From assembly GCF_020740795.1 (NCBI RefSeq), contig NC_067300.1, forward strand, positions 1,426,001-1,490,000: a DNA stretch of 64,000 nucleotides, written 5' to 3'. Positions 1 to 12,010 of this stretch are shown here, in pieces. The position numbers and the translations under genes are program-made. The stretch is from Apus apus (taxonomy: Eukaryota > Chordata > Aves > Apodiformes > Apodidae). Each line of letters begins with the position of its first letter. Position 1 is the first letter of the stretch. The notes under the pieces were generated by a model. The model saw only the letters and a list, made by a program, of their open reading frames with translations. It did no database searches and was not told where the DNA came from.

Positions 1-96
1 CTGGACAACCAGGAACCAGCACACAGGTGGGATGAGCACTGCTCTGGGATACAGGGTAAGTCCTAAGGCACTTCAAAATGTTCCTCCCATCAGGCT

Positions 97-420
97 TATG
101 AAAAAAATAAATTGTTCCCAATATCCAATCTAAGCCTCTCCTGGCACAAGTTGAGGCCATTTGCTCTTGTCCTGTGTTTTTTTCCTTGGGAGAAGAGACA
201 ACCTCCCCTGGCTTCAACCTCCTCTCAGGCAGCTGCAGAGCCAGAAGGTCTCCCTTCACCTCCTTGTCTCCAGGCTGGACTCCCCCAGTTCCTTCAGCCA
301 CTTCTCAGGACCATGGCTCATGCTGTTCCTTTCCAGCAGTGCCAAGCCTGCAGCTCTCCTGAGCACACATGGCAAGAGGAGCCTTACATGCCACCCTGTC
401 TCCTAGGAGCTCCCCAGGCT
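97..420 (-). mobile_element. CR1 LINE 3' region fragment
   Basis: Matches the minus orientation of the avian CR1 3' region (TTGTTCCCAATATCCAATCT and the Leu/Gln-rich LSGSCRA block on the plus strand). It lacks the terminal 3' repeat. The same subfamily appears at 4218 and 29343. Confidence 0.85.
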
Positions 421-1737
421 CACACAAAGCCTCCCCTCTGTGTCTTTATTGCAAAATGCTCTCAAGAGGGAAAAGGAAAGACAAACAGGACAGTAATAAA
501 ACTCACAGTCTCTCTAATGCAGCCAGCCTCACAAGTTTGGGTCAGAAACTCCCATTAGACAGGGATTTTCCAACTAAATTTTTTTAAAAACTAATAGAAA
601 AGGTCAAGAAGAGTCTCTGTTGGACTCCAGGTTCACAGGAGTCCTACACACTCTGCTCCCAAGGGGCTTGGAGCTGACTGGCTGCAAAACCCACTCCTAA
701 CTCTCAAAGCCAGCAGCTTCCAGTCTGTCCCATCCCCCAGCACAAGGCACCAGCAGAGCCCCAGGGCCAGAGCTGGGCTGGGAGATCCAGCCCCTTGCCT
801 CCTCCAAGCACCAGGATCTGGCTGAGTGGTGATAACCCAGCACCTGCACAGCCATAACCTGCCCTTCACCCAGGAGACAGAGCAGCCCTGCAAACCAAGG
901 GAAGGTTGAGCACTCACAGGTCAGCCCGGGCACTTCCAGCTGCTCCATGGCAGGACAGGAACTCGCTCCAGCAACGTCCAAGCACCAGCGTCCCAGGCTC
1001 AAGCTGCCACCAGCCCTTGACCTTGGCACCACTGCAAAGAATGGGGGGAAAAACACCTCAAGGGAGCAGAGCTCCAGTACTAGGAAGTTACAAATTAAAC
1101 GGCATGCCAGGAAGAGGTGGTGGTGGTGGCGTGTGCCCCTTCCCTACTGGTTCCCAACAGCAACGTTCCAGGTCTTCCCTCCTAACATTCAAACCCCTGG
1201 GGACTGACCTTACCCTGCATTTCTATTAGAGTTCCCAGCAAACTGCACACTCAGCTGGTTGGCTTGGGAGTTAATGACTTTCCTTTAAAATTTAACACAG
1301 TTCCCCGACACAACTTTCAGTTTGCAGCACCAGGAGCTGCCTTTGGCTGGATATTCAAAACCAAACACGTGCTTAGACAGTTATTCCAGGCAACAGGGCA
1401 ACGTACCCACACAGAAAACCCACAAGGTTGAAGCTGGCCTTGAAACTAAGGAAACTAAATCAGACTGAGAAAAATTACCTGGCTTCCCAGACGATATAGG
1501 ATGGGAATAGAAAGGGGTTGGGCTGTTTCTGGGCAGTCCTGAGGGCAGATTTGTGGGATTAGCAAAGTGCTGCACAGGGCAGAGTCACAGACCTCAGCTC
1601 TTTCCCAGGGGTGGGGTTACTGCAGCCCCTCTGCCCCAGGCCCTACAGCAAGCACTGAGTACAGGGCACAGCTGGGGTGCTCCTGTCCCCCACACCCTCA
1701 GCAGGCACAGCTGAACCATTGGCAGGTCCTGACCTCT

Positions 1738-2026
1738 TCACTCCTGGGACCAATGACAGGACTGGGTAAGTCCCCTGGCAGGAAGCTGAACCAGGGGAGG
1801 TTTAGGTTGGGTATCAGGAGAAGGTTTTTCACCCAGAGGGTGGCTGAGCACTGGAACCAGCTCCCCAGGGCAGGGGTCACAGCACCGAGGCTGCCTGAGC
1901 TCAAGATGCATTTGGATGATGCTCTCAGGCCCATGGGGTGATTCTTGGGGTGCCCTACACAGGGACAGGAGTTGGACTCGATGATCCTGATGGGTCCCTT
2001 CCAACTCAGCATATTCTGTGATTCCC
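1738..2026 (+). mobile_element. CR1 LINE 3' end
   Basis: Plus orientation: AGGTTTAGGTTGGGTATCAG, then the tail GGAGTTGGACTCGATGATCC and CCCTTCCAACTC with terminal ATTCTGTGATTC. 5' truncated, as usual for CR1. Confidence 0.85.
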
Positions 2027-3587
2027 TGAAAAATGCCAATGAGGAACCCAACAGGGATGCAAGATCAATCACTAAATCCCTTTCCAATTAGGAACCCAAG
2101 AAAGGTTTCCCCGTTGCAAAGATCTCTTTGGAAACAGCACACCTGCTCTGCTCATCCCAGAGCCTGCATGTCCTGATGGAGCCCAAATCTGCCTGGGACT
2201 CCACACTCCTGCAGAATGGCACCTGCTGGGGGGAAAAAATGTTGCTCCAGGGATTCAGCTGGCACTGACCCAGTGTTAGCAAACACCTCACGAGCTGCTC
2301 CTGCCCCAGGCATCCGTCCATCCCCTTCTGCAGGGTCTCCCACAGCCAGCACAGCATCTGGGTCACTCTGGTGCCTTGCTGAGGTAGCAGGATCTCTGCC
2401 ATGTCCAGAGTCTTAGACCTTTGCCCTAGTACCTTTATAGGACTTGACATGTTTGGCTTTTTACACCTACATCTTTGGGTAACAAACTTCCTCGGCTGAT
2501 CCCTTCTCTAAATCTGTCTGTCCCTTCCCCAGGAAATCACCAGCTGGAATGCACAAAGGGACTAACTCCCACTGCTGACTGGCTGCTGCCCTGCTGAGGC
2601 GTTGCCACAAGAGCTCAGGGTGCCCGAGTGCTCTCAGGAAGGTGAAAGCACACGTACTTCTAGGGCAGGCAAAAAAGGATCTGTCACAAATTCCACGTGA
2701 GCAGGAGCTGTTACAAACCTCCCCAGCTACTCACAAGGAATGCAGAGCACAGAACAGCCTGCATGCACAGCTACTTGTTCCTGTGCCCATCTTTTAGCAG
2801 GACCAGTCTTGCTGAACTCTGAAAACAGTTCATCTTGTCCCTCACCCCTTTCTATTATTCAGGCTGAAACTGTTCAGAGTAAGGCGGCTACGACTGGGCT
2901 GTGGGTTGTGTTGGAGTTGCTCCATAGATCAGCTCCTCTCTAGGAGACAATACAGAGAAACAGGGGGGAGAGTGAAAAGCTCTTCGTCTGTTTTCAGCTC
3001 TCACAAGATTTTTCAGCTGTCTTGATCGTTCTGTGGTTGCACAAACTGCCTGGCTGCTTCCCTCACCCACCCCACTGGCTGCAGGGGAGACATCCCAGGT
3101 GAACCCCAAAGGGATCCCTTTGCAGCACAGTGATGCCTCAGCATCACTCCAGAGATGTCCTGTACTAAACCCCTCCTGCAAGGGCTGGCAGATCCCCCAC
3201 TGCCACCCTTCACAGCCTGGCAGCAGCCACAGAGGACACTGGCACTCAGAGCAGCCCCTGGGCTCTCCCCAGGTGCCCAGCAGTGTCTGAACTCACTCTC
3301 AGAAGGCTGAGAGCAGATCCTGACCCTGCAGCACCAGCAGGTCACAACCATTATTCTTTTTCCTTTTCCCCCGGTGGCATTTGAAGAGCAGGGGCTGGGC
3401 ACAGCCCTCCTGAGCAGCACTGCACAGACACCTCACAGCCTGTTGTCAACACCTTGTCCTTGGCTTTCCACATCTTCCCAGGCAAGGCCTTTAACACATA
3501 CACCTGTCCTACAGGCTTTGAACTAAGTGGAAGTCCAGCTCATTACAGCACTACATGACTCATGATGTCCTTCTTCCCCAGGAGCTC

Positions 3588-4012
3588 CAAACACAGAATC
3601 CCAGAATTACTGCAGCTGGAAAAGACCTCTGGGATCATCAAGTCCAGCCTATGACCAGCATCACCACATCTCCATCCCATGGCACTAAGTGCCATCTCCA
3701 GCCTTTCCTGGAGCACCTCCAGGGATGGTGCCTCCACCACTTCCCTGGGCAGCCCATTCCAGTGTCTGATCACCCTCTCCATGAGGAAGTGCTTCCTGAT
3801 ATCCAACCTAAACCTCCCCTGGAGCAGCTTCAGGCCAGGCCCTCTGGTCCTGTCACTGGTTGCCTGGGAGAAGAGCCCAACCCCACCTGAGCACAACCTC
3901 CCTTCAGGTAGTTGTAAGAGTGAGAAGGTCCCCCCTGAGTCTTCTCCAGGGTAAACAAGCCCAGCTCCCTCAGCCTCTCCCCATAAGACTTTCCCTCAGT
4001 TGCAGTGGTGAG
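3588..4012 (-). mobile_element. CR1 LINE 3' end
   Basis: Begins with the reverse CR1 tail (ACAGAATCCCAGAATTACTG, GGAAAAGACCTCTGGGATCA) and continues through the conserved block CCACTTCCCTGGGCAGCCCA to the AGACTTTCCCTCAG region. Confidence 0.88.
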
Positions 4013-4216
4013 GAGCAGCACAGTGAGACATTACAGGCCTCTTAGAGGACATCTGGTCTGAACATCCCGTTGTCCTTTTGCAGCAGCCCTGGGGCCCATC
4101 ACAACTGATCAAGAGGACAACCCAGGCCAAGCAGAAACACACAAAAATAAACACAGTGGAAGTACAGCAAAAAGTTCAGGATCAAGTGATGAGGTACAGC
4201 CTTCCTGGGTGAGGAT

Positions 4217-4765
4217 CACGGAATCACAAAATCATTCTGGTTGGAGAAGACCTTTAAAATCATTGAGTCCAACCATAAACCCAACTGTACCAAGCCCAGT
4301 GCTTAAACCATGTTCCCAAGCACCACATCTACAGGTCTCTTAAACACCTCCAGGGATAGTGATTCAACCACCTTCCTGGGCAGCCTGGGCCAGTGTTTAA
4401 TTACCCTGTCAGAGAATAAATTTATTCTAACATCCAATCTAAACCTCCCCAGGGCAACTTGAGGCCATTTCCTCTTGTTCTATCACTTGTTCCTGGGGAG
4501 CAGAGCCCGACCCCCCTGGCTCCAACCTCCTCTCAGGCAGCTGCAGAGCCAGCAGGTCTCCCCTCAGCTCCTTGTGTCCAGGCTGAACCCCCAACTCCCT
4601 CAGCTGCTCCTCCTCACCCTTGTGCTCCAGCCCCTTCCCCAGCTCCCCTGCCCTTCCCTGGACACGCTCCAGCCCCTCCATGTCCTTCTTGCTGTGAGGG
4701 GCCCAGAACTGAACACAGTACTTGATCTGTGGCCTCACCAGTGCCCAGCACAAGGGAACAACTGG
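4217..4765 (-). mobile_element. CR1 LINE 3' end, long copy
   Basis: Reverse CR1 from its 3' tail (GGAATCACAAAATCATTCTG) through CCCAGCACAAGGG. About 550 bp, one of the longest 3' copies on the left side. The subfamily resembles 29343-29905. Confidence 0.88.
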
Positions 4766-5778
4766 GATTACCTGGAGCAGCTGCTGCCACTCAGACCCCC
4801 TGGGGCTGTCTGATCCCTGGGCTTGGGATGCCCAGTCCCTTCTCTCAGCTCCTGCTGCCTCTCCCAGAGCTGGGACCCAACACTGCAGGATCAGCTCTTA
4901 ACCCCAGCACGTTACTTACTCTGACACCCCTGCCCAGGCTGTTGGTACTTTTGATGTTTGAGACCAACTTAACAACCAGATTTCCACTATCTGAACAGTA
5001 ATCCTGCTTAGAAGCCAACTACAGACAGGGAACCATGAGGCACTTCAAGAGGGATGCTCTTCTGAGCCTGCAGTGCTGCTGTGGATCACTGGATTCTGAC
5101 AAATGCTAAGTATTAAGCCATTGCTGATTTATTTTAATGCAATTAAAAAAAATATAATAATCAAGCTGGCTCTTTAAAAATTGTAATGACACTTCTCATA
5201 AAAAATGGGTCTCAAGATACCAAAAGAGCTCTTGGGAATCATTATTTTTGCCTTAGTATGGTCTCGTGGATCAAAGTAATTAAGTTATAACAGCTTAAAA
5301 AGTTATTGCCTGTCACCTGAGCTGAACTGTGCAGGGTCTGAAGCCACTTGGAACAGCTGAGCTGCTCTACCAGCTGGCACCACACACCTGGGCACTGCTT
5401 TCCAGGCCTTCACCCAGGGTCTGGCCATATTCAACCTCTTAGGGAGCCAGTTTAGTTCACTAATTTAGCAGAAAGTCAACTCTTTCTGGCACTGGCACAG
5501 CAAAGCAAATTGGCAGGGCAGGTGAAGGGGGGAGATGGAGCTCAAATGCAGCAAATGGCACCAAGGAAAGAGGTAAGTTGCCTTTCTTCTTGGCAGAGCT
5601 CTCCATCATCTGGCCTAGCCCTGCTTCTAGTCTGCACAAAGTAAAACATATCAAGGTTCTCCTGCACTTTTGTGGTCAGATCAAGCTAATTTCAAGGAAG
5701 GCTGCAGCTCAAAGGGCAGCTGCCTCCTTCCTCTCCCCACAACTGTATGATCCCCACTCCCCTCTTTTGCACAAGCAG

Positions 5779-6000
5779 GAACACAGAATCTCTCAAGTTG
5801 GAACGGATTGCTAAGGATCATTGGGTCCAACTCCCTGCTCCTCACAAGATGACCTACAATTAAATCATATCACTGCCCAGATGCACCCTGAACTCTGACA
5901 GGTTTGGTGCCACAACCACTTCCCCAGGGGGCCTGTTCCAGGGACCAGTCACCCCCTCGGTGAGGAACCTCTTCCCAGGAGAACTTAAGAAAATGTAAGG
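5779..6000 (-). mobile_element. CR1 LINE 3' end (CR1-Y-like)
   Basis: Contains ACAGAATCTCTCAAGTTGGA, the clause ACTCTGACAGGTTTGGTGCC and the phrase GGGCCTGTTCCAGGGACCAG in place of the usual CR1 wording. The same older subfamily is seen at 54327-54640. Confidence 0.75.
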
Positions 6001-7816
6001 AGAACCCCAGCAGACATCCTGGGCCAGACAAAGGTCTGTGCAGCTCAGGATCCTGCTCCTGACAGTGGCCAGAACGTGATGCCTCAGGGAGAGCACCAGA
6101 ATAGAGCAGGCACATGAGACATTCCCCCAAAGCAGTTGCCCAGCCCCTAACTATTTTAAATTCAGGGACTTTCCACTACAATAGGGTCAACTTGACTTTA
6201 CTGTATATTTTACAGCTATAGAAGGAGCTGGATCCCATTTGGGTGGTGACACATCCTTAGTTCAGCCTTAATGTGGCCACTTTAAGCCATCTCTGTGGAT
6301 TAATTTACATTCTAAATCAATTAGCAGAGCCTGATTATACTGCATATATTGCTGCACAATTATTTTATTCTCTGTAATTAGAAAGGCTCTCCCCTCTCCA
6401 AGCTGAAGGTCTCATTTTTACAATGTTATTAGAGAGCATGAGGTTCATCTGTCCAGGTGAGATCATGTCTGACCCTGCTGCAGAGTTCAGGCCTGGAAAA
6501 ATGGCTTTTTCTGAACCACAATACAAATAGAAGCAAGATTTATAGTGAAACAAATGCAAATGAACAGTATGAAAGTCAAAGCAGAGGTTACCCTACAGGT
6601 TTCCTTTTCAAAAGCACTTTCCAAAGTGAATTAGCAAAGTTAACATTAATTTAATAGTCAGTCAACACAGCTGAAAATAGCTCCTTAACTGGTACAAACA
6701 ATTTGTCCAAGTACCTTTCTTAGGTCAGGTAGGAAAGTCCACTCCATCAGCAGAATTTTAGGCTGGCAATTTTTTTGATAGTCAAAACTGCTGAATTAGT
6801 TTATGGTAAAAAAAGGACCCCAGGGAGATGTTTTGATGACAAAACTGCTGTATTTGGAGGCCTTAGTCAGAGATGATCTGACCTGAGAAGACCCGAGGTA
6901 GGAAGAGTGTGAGTGACATCTACATGGTAGCAAACTCCACTGGGAACTGGGTTTCTTGCCACAGGGCCTGTTTTGTCTTAAGGGAGAGGAAAGAAGTAAT
7001 TATTCCAGAGAGCAGAGCTAAGTTTGAGGGCAGATACACTTGAAAATTTAGAAAATATAACGAAAAAGCAAAAGCTTCTTTCCATTTTAAAAGGATACCA
7101 TTGAGTGCTTAAAAATCATTCTTCTTCTGTAACAAAGAACACAAAACAAACAACAAAACAAGCAGGGCTGCCATGGACAGTCTCCCAGACAAATTTAAAC
7201 TGGCAAATGCCAGACCTGTAACAACACCCCCCAGCTCAGGAGCCACCCCAACTCGAGCTGTGTCCTTGCCTTCAGCTTTGTGAACATTCAGTCTCTTCCT
7301 GTGGTGCTACAAACACTGGTGGCTAATGGGGCACAGGCCTGGAGCACTTGGCTGCTCCCTCTGACTCACCTCCAGCCATGACTTGCTCCCAGGAGCAGCT
7401 CAGGGTGGATCCAGGGAGCAGGAATGAGGGGGCAGAGGTGTGAAGTGCCTCACAGGCTGCAGGGGTTAGGAGCACACTTCACAGTTTGCAGGCTGAAGGC
7501 CTTGCAGAGCCTTATGTCCACGTTTACTCTTGCAACCCCAGAGCTTTCCCAGCAGATCCCACAGGATTGTTGTTCGTGCCCAGAATGGAGGTTTTGCAGC
7601 TCAGAACATCAATTTGCATGTGTACCACCTTCTGGCATGCTTCCTCCCCCATCTGTAGAAGAAGAGTTTTAACCTCTTGCAGCAACAGCCTCATTACTGC
7701 AGGACTGGTATCACCCATCACAACACACCTTCAGGAATGATGGAAACAATGCAAGTGTCCCACAGTGACTGCAGGAATAACCTCTACTTTTAATTATTAT
7801 TTTATTGGTCATGATG

Positions 7817-7882
7817 ATTACAGAATTGTCATGGCTGGAAAGGACCTCTGAGATCACCAAGTCCAACCATCAATACCTCAGT
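7817..7882 (-). mobile_element. CR1 LINE tail remnant
   Basis: Only the 3'-most part is present (CAGAATTGTCATGGCTGGAA, GGACCTCTGAGATCACCAAG). Short and diverged. Confidence 0.65.
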
Positions 7883-9691
7883 GACTCTGCAGTATCGTTG
7901 TCACAGAAGTTATGAAAGATTCAAACCCATCTGTGCTAACAGTGTGTTCTGCACAGCACAAACCCTGCTTGGTCAGCTCCACGTCCACCTCAGCTGGACC
8001 AGAAACATAACAGTTTTGCAAAATCTTGAGAAAAACAACCATCAGAGTGTCCACCCTTACTGACAGGCCTTGGTGCAACCCTGATGTCAGTACCTTCTCC
8101 TGAGCTTCCTTGAATCAGAGAACATAGAAGAGAAGGTGCTGCAGAGGTGGAAGCAGTCTGGTTGACACCAGGAACATCTCATCTACCACCCTGAAGAGGG
8201 GCTGGGGGAAGATGGTTACTATAGTCAGTGCTGGAAAGTCATCTGGGAAAAGTAAAGCAATGCAGGAGGCAGCGCAGGGCGCGCTGCCACGGCGGCTCCG
8301 CTTCACAGCCAGAGCTGAGAGCTGAGCAAACAAGAAGGTACCTCGGAGCAGCTGCAGGTTCTCCCATATGCAGACCACACTCCCAGGGCCCAAGTCCCAC
8401 ACACGCATCTCCCACACCAGTGCTTGTCAGGCTGTGTGTGGGACCTGCAGAGCCTCAACCCTTCCTGCTGAGGCCCCGAGGGACACACGAAGGACACCAC
8501 GATGGCCACTTTGCTGGTCACAGCTGAAGGGCTCTCAACAGCTACAGGAGAGAAGGGCATGTGGCCAGACTCCTGTGGACCTTGAAGTTCTACGAAAGCA
8601 AGGATAACCATTCTTTCTTCTTAATTATCTGTCCAGAGGGATCCAGTTCTTGTTGACAGCCAGCAGAAAACCCATTAAGGACAGAACTGCAAGATTTGTC
8701 TAGTACTGATTAATCACTTGGTTAAACAGGAGCTCACACCTACAGGCTAGAAAGAAGTCATCAATGGGTACAGAAAGCAAGCTCCAGGCAGCTGATACAC
8801 AAACCTCACTTATAAGGACTTAACTACAGCAGGTGGCTGAGGTCCAGAGGTGGAATAAAACCATTAGTGGGTGGGGGTTTATGCAAACATGAGGAAAAAA
8901 TCATGTTGGCAATTGAGCACCTAAATTTAACAAGCCACTGAAACCACCTGCCAAGAAAAATACCACATTCTGTCTTGATGTCAGTCTTCCAAGCTGAATT
9001 ACTTGAGAGAAGAGAGGCTTTATTAGAACAAACTACTGAGAAAAATTCTGGTGAATCTGGTGAATATACAGCTCAGACTAGACAACCTAATGATCACTTC
9101 CAGGTTTAAAAATCTGAGTATCTGTGAATAAATATCTGTGTTCAACTTGACCTGCTGCCTCCTGTGAAATCCAAAAACTGCCTGAACTTCACTAGGACTC
9201 CAACTTATCTCAAGACTAAGAATCCTTGCTTCCCTTCTTTAGTGAAAATCAAAATCACACCATAACTTTACATTCCCAATCCAAAAAGGCTCTAAAAATC
9301 GAAAGAGTTTGCTAAACAGATCCAAGGGTGTCCCTCCTCAGTTCTCTTTAGTGTATCCCAGCTCTGTGGCTGTTGACAAACAACCACACCACCCACAGTG
9401 TCATCCCACTGGCTCACACCTGCAGTCATCACCTTTACAACCACTCCAGAAGGCAGAGGAGGAATTGTGCTCTCATCTCATTGAATACTCTGCAAAACAG
9501 AAGATTTGAGCCAATTAACTCAGCAGAAAGGAGAATAGATACAGTGTGAAATAAAGTTAACAGAACAAAGCTGTGGGGGAATCAGGTTGCCTTCAGGTAC
9601 AGGTACAGCTGAGGTCACAGGTCTGACAACCTGGCCTTAGATCCTGTAGCTCCAGAGCTTTTATACTAAACCAGCTTTCTAGTCCCATTTA

Positions 9692-9764
9692 GCTGTAAAA
9701 CATGAAACATGTCAAGTGTGACTTGCAGTGGTCAAGCTTGCTACTGCAAGTCACGTTTCACAGC
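9692..9764. repeat. Inverted repeat able to form a hairpin
   Basis: GTGACTTGCAGT (9718-9729) and ACTGCAAGTCAC (9743-9754) are a perfect 12-bp stem around a 13-nt loop. Outside it TGAAAC (9703-9708) pairs with GTTTCA (9755-9760) across a 9-nt bulge. A further GCTG/CAGC pair is possible. It lies in unannotated DNA left of POLE3. Confidence 0.8.
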
Positions 9765-10290
9765 GGTACAAAGAGCCTGCTGTTGGCAGCACAGGTATGA
9801 ACCCAGGGAGACAGGAGCAGGGCTTGGCTGAGCCAGCCTGAGCGGGAGCGCAAGATGCACGAGGCAACATTGTCCTCCTGCACCTGATGAAAACACAAAT
9901 TAATACTTTACTAGATGTACTTCAAGCCTCCAGATCTCTCATTAAAAAAAAAAAGCACAAATTATCTTCCTTGTTTTTATACTAGTGACCAAAGCATCCA
10001 AGAAAGAAGAGAGTCTGTCCTATCAGGAAGATACACAGGAGTCAACAGCAAACACCTGGTCTGCTGGTGAGCAGGATTTGGGTTCATCACCTTGGTTCCT
10101 GCCTCCTACCCCCTTCACCAGACAGTGACCCGACCCTGCCCCACTGTGTTCTCAAATCACGTTCCAAACAACCTCACCCTCTGGCAAAACAGAAAACAAA
10201 ACCAGCTGCAGCAGCTTCTGAGAGGTCCCCCAATCACCCCGAGCCACAGCTGCCCCAAAAGATCATCAGCACCATCCCTGGGGGCTCCTG

Positions 10291-10488
10291 ATGGATCCAC
10301 TGCCCATGGATCATCTCCTGATGGATCCGCTGCCCGTGGATCATCTCCTGATGGATCCACTGCCCATGGACCATCTCCTGATGGATCCGCTGCCCATGGA
10401 TCATCTCCTGATGGATCCGCTGCCCGTGGATCATCTCCTGATGGATCCGCTGCCCGTGGATCATCTCCTGATGGATCTGCTGCCATCA
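10291..10488. repeat. 30-bp minisatellite, 6.5 copies
   Basis: Six full 30-bp units start at 10291, 10321, 10351, 10381, 10411 and 10441; a partial unit follows. Each begins ATGGATCC and contains CTGCCC(A/G)TGGA. They differ at one to three positions. The unit is a multiple of three without stops, so long ORFs run through it on both strands. No gene is supported here. Confidence 0.95.
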
Positions 10489-11098
10489 GTAACGCAGCGC
10501 CCGCTGCAGCACCTCACCTCTGAGAGCCATAAAGAGACCACGGAGTTAAGAACAGAAGACATGAGTAGGAGCTAAAAATGAGACTCGAGAGACATGATTT
10601 GTACGGGCAGTGACAGTTCCATTAATCCAGTCGCTGGAGCTGGAGCCATCATCAAGCTCTCATGCACACGAGCCTTTCTCCAGGTCCGACCCTGCAAGCC
10701 CCAAAGGCTGGGTGCTGTCCCCAGCAGACCATCACGCCTGACACCAACAACAACCTTTACCCTTAGACTGTCTCACCAAGGCCTGGGAGCTGCCCCTGTC
10801 ACAACAACAGTGCGACTGGGAAACGCTCCACGCGGAGACAAGCAGGGCTGCTCATCGCGAGCCTCAGTTTCCAGCATCCTCTGTGACGAAGCAGCAGATA
10901 ATCTGCTCCCTGCTTTCACTCTGACCTGACGTGAATTACCCTCAGGAGCCCAGCCGGGGCGGGGGGCAGGGCTGCGGGAGCCCCGCGGGGCACCGCACAG
11001 GCCCGGCCCGCACAGCTCCCATCAGCTCGCTCCCCGGGCTCGCCTCCCCGGCTCAGGCTGCCGCGGCACACGCTGCCCGCACCCCCAGCCCCCGCACA

Positions 11099-11830
11099 AA
11101 GCCCTGGTGCCCCGCACAGCCCCGGTGTCCCGCACACAGCCCCGCACAGCCCCGTCCCCTCAGCCCCGGTGCCCCGCACACAGCCCCCTCCCCATACAGC
11201 TCCGCACCGCCCCGCACACAGCCCCGTGCAGCCCCGGTGCCCCGCACACAGCCCCCTCCCCTCATCCCCGGTGCCCTGCACAGCCCCCTCTCCTCAGCCC
11301 CGGTGCCCCGCAGAGCCCCGGTGTCCCGCACTGCCCCGCATAGCTCCGGTGCCCCGCACACAACCCCGCACAGCCCCGTCCCCTCAGCCCCGGTGCGCCG
11401 CACAGCCCCGCACTGCCCCGCACAGCGCCGCACACAGCCCCGGTGCCCCGCACAGCCCCGGTGTCCCGCACACAGCCCCGCCCCCAGCCCCGCACAGCCC
11501 CGGTGCCCCGCACAGCCCCGCACAGCCCCGGTGCCCCGCACAGCCCCGCACACAGCCCCGCACAGCCCCGGTGCCCTGCACACAGCCCGGTGCCCCGCCC
11601 TCAGCCCCGCCCCCAGCCCCGCACAGCCCCGGTGCCCCACACACAGCCCCGCACAGCCCGGGTGCCCCGCACAGCCCCGCCCCTAGCCCCGCACAGCCCC
11701 GGTGCCCCGCACACAGCCCCGCACAGCCCCGGTGCCCCGCACACAGCCCGGTGCCCCGCCCCCAGCCCCACACAGCCCGGGTGCCCCGCACAGCCCCGCC
11801 CCCAGCCCCGCACAGCCCCGCCCCCAGCCC
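11099..11830. repeat. C-rich minisatellite upstream of POLE3
   Basis: About 730 bp built from CCGCACAGCC (10 bp) and CGGTGCCCCGCACAGCCC (18 bp) modules in varying order. On the minus strand, four GGGG runs are spaced by 4-6 bases, which fits the standard G-quadruplex pattern, many times over. The array reaches the POLE3 promoter. Long ORFs in this block are artefacts of the repeat. Confidence 0.93.
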
Positions 11831-11839
11831 CGCCCGCGC

Positions 11840-12010
11840 CGCGCTGCACGCCGGGAGCAGGTCGGGCCCGCGGGCTCCTCGGCCCCGCGCGGCCGCGCTG
11901 CGGGACCCGCCCCTCCCGCTGCCCCCGCAGGAGGCCCAGGATGGCGGAGAGGCCCGAGGACCTGAACCTGCCCAACGCCGTCATCACCCGCATCATCAAG
12001 GAGGCGGTGG
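11840..12010. promoter_or_regulatory. POLE3: POLE3 CpG-island promoter (proximal part)
   Basis: CpG-rich DNA with many CG dinucleotides directly precedes the POLE3 start at 11941. No TATA box is seen. The upstream side merges into a C-rich minisatellite (11099-11830). In mammals this promoter also serves C9orf43 on the other strand; no such gene is visible here. Confidence 0.6.

Larger units (their letters stand above)
421..10930. other. No supported gene; CR1 remnants and unique DNA
   Basis: Apart from the CR1 pieces, hairpin and 30-bp repeat listed separately, I see no ORF with a recognisable domain, no credible exon chain and no RNA gene in this stretch. In mammals C9orf43 and then RGS3 lie beyond POLE3 on this side. 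If RGS3 is next here it would be on the minus strand, probably outside the window. Small GC-rich spots occur near 8270-8300. Short far-upstream exons cannot be excluded. Confidence 0.5.

Noticed and set aside
8115-8417. Minus-strand ORF with a WD40-like phrase (MRVWDLGPGSVVCIW)
   Set aside because: A single short resemblance with no second blade and no exon partners. In mammals no WD40 gene lies on this side of POLE3. Kept only as unresolved.
10291-10488. Possible CRISPR-like array
   Set aside because: The units are directly adjacent with no spacers, and the genome is vertebrate. It is a simple minisatellite.
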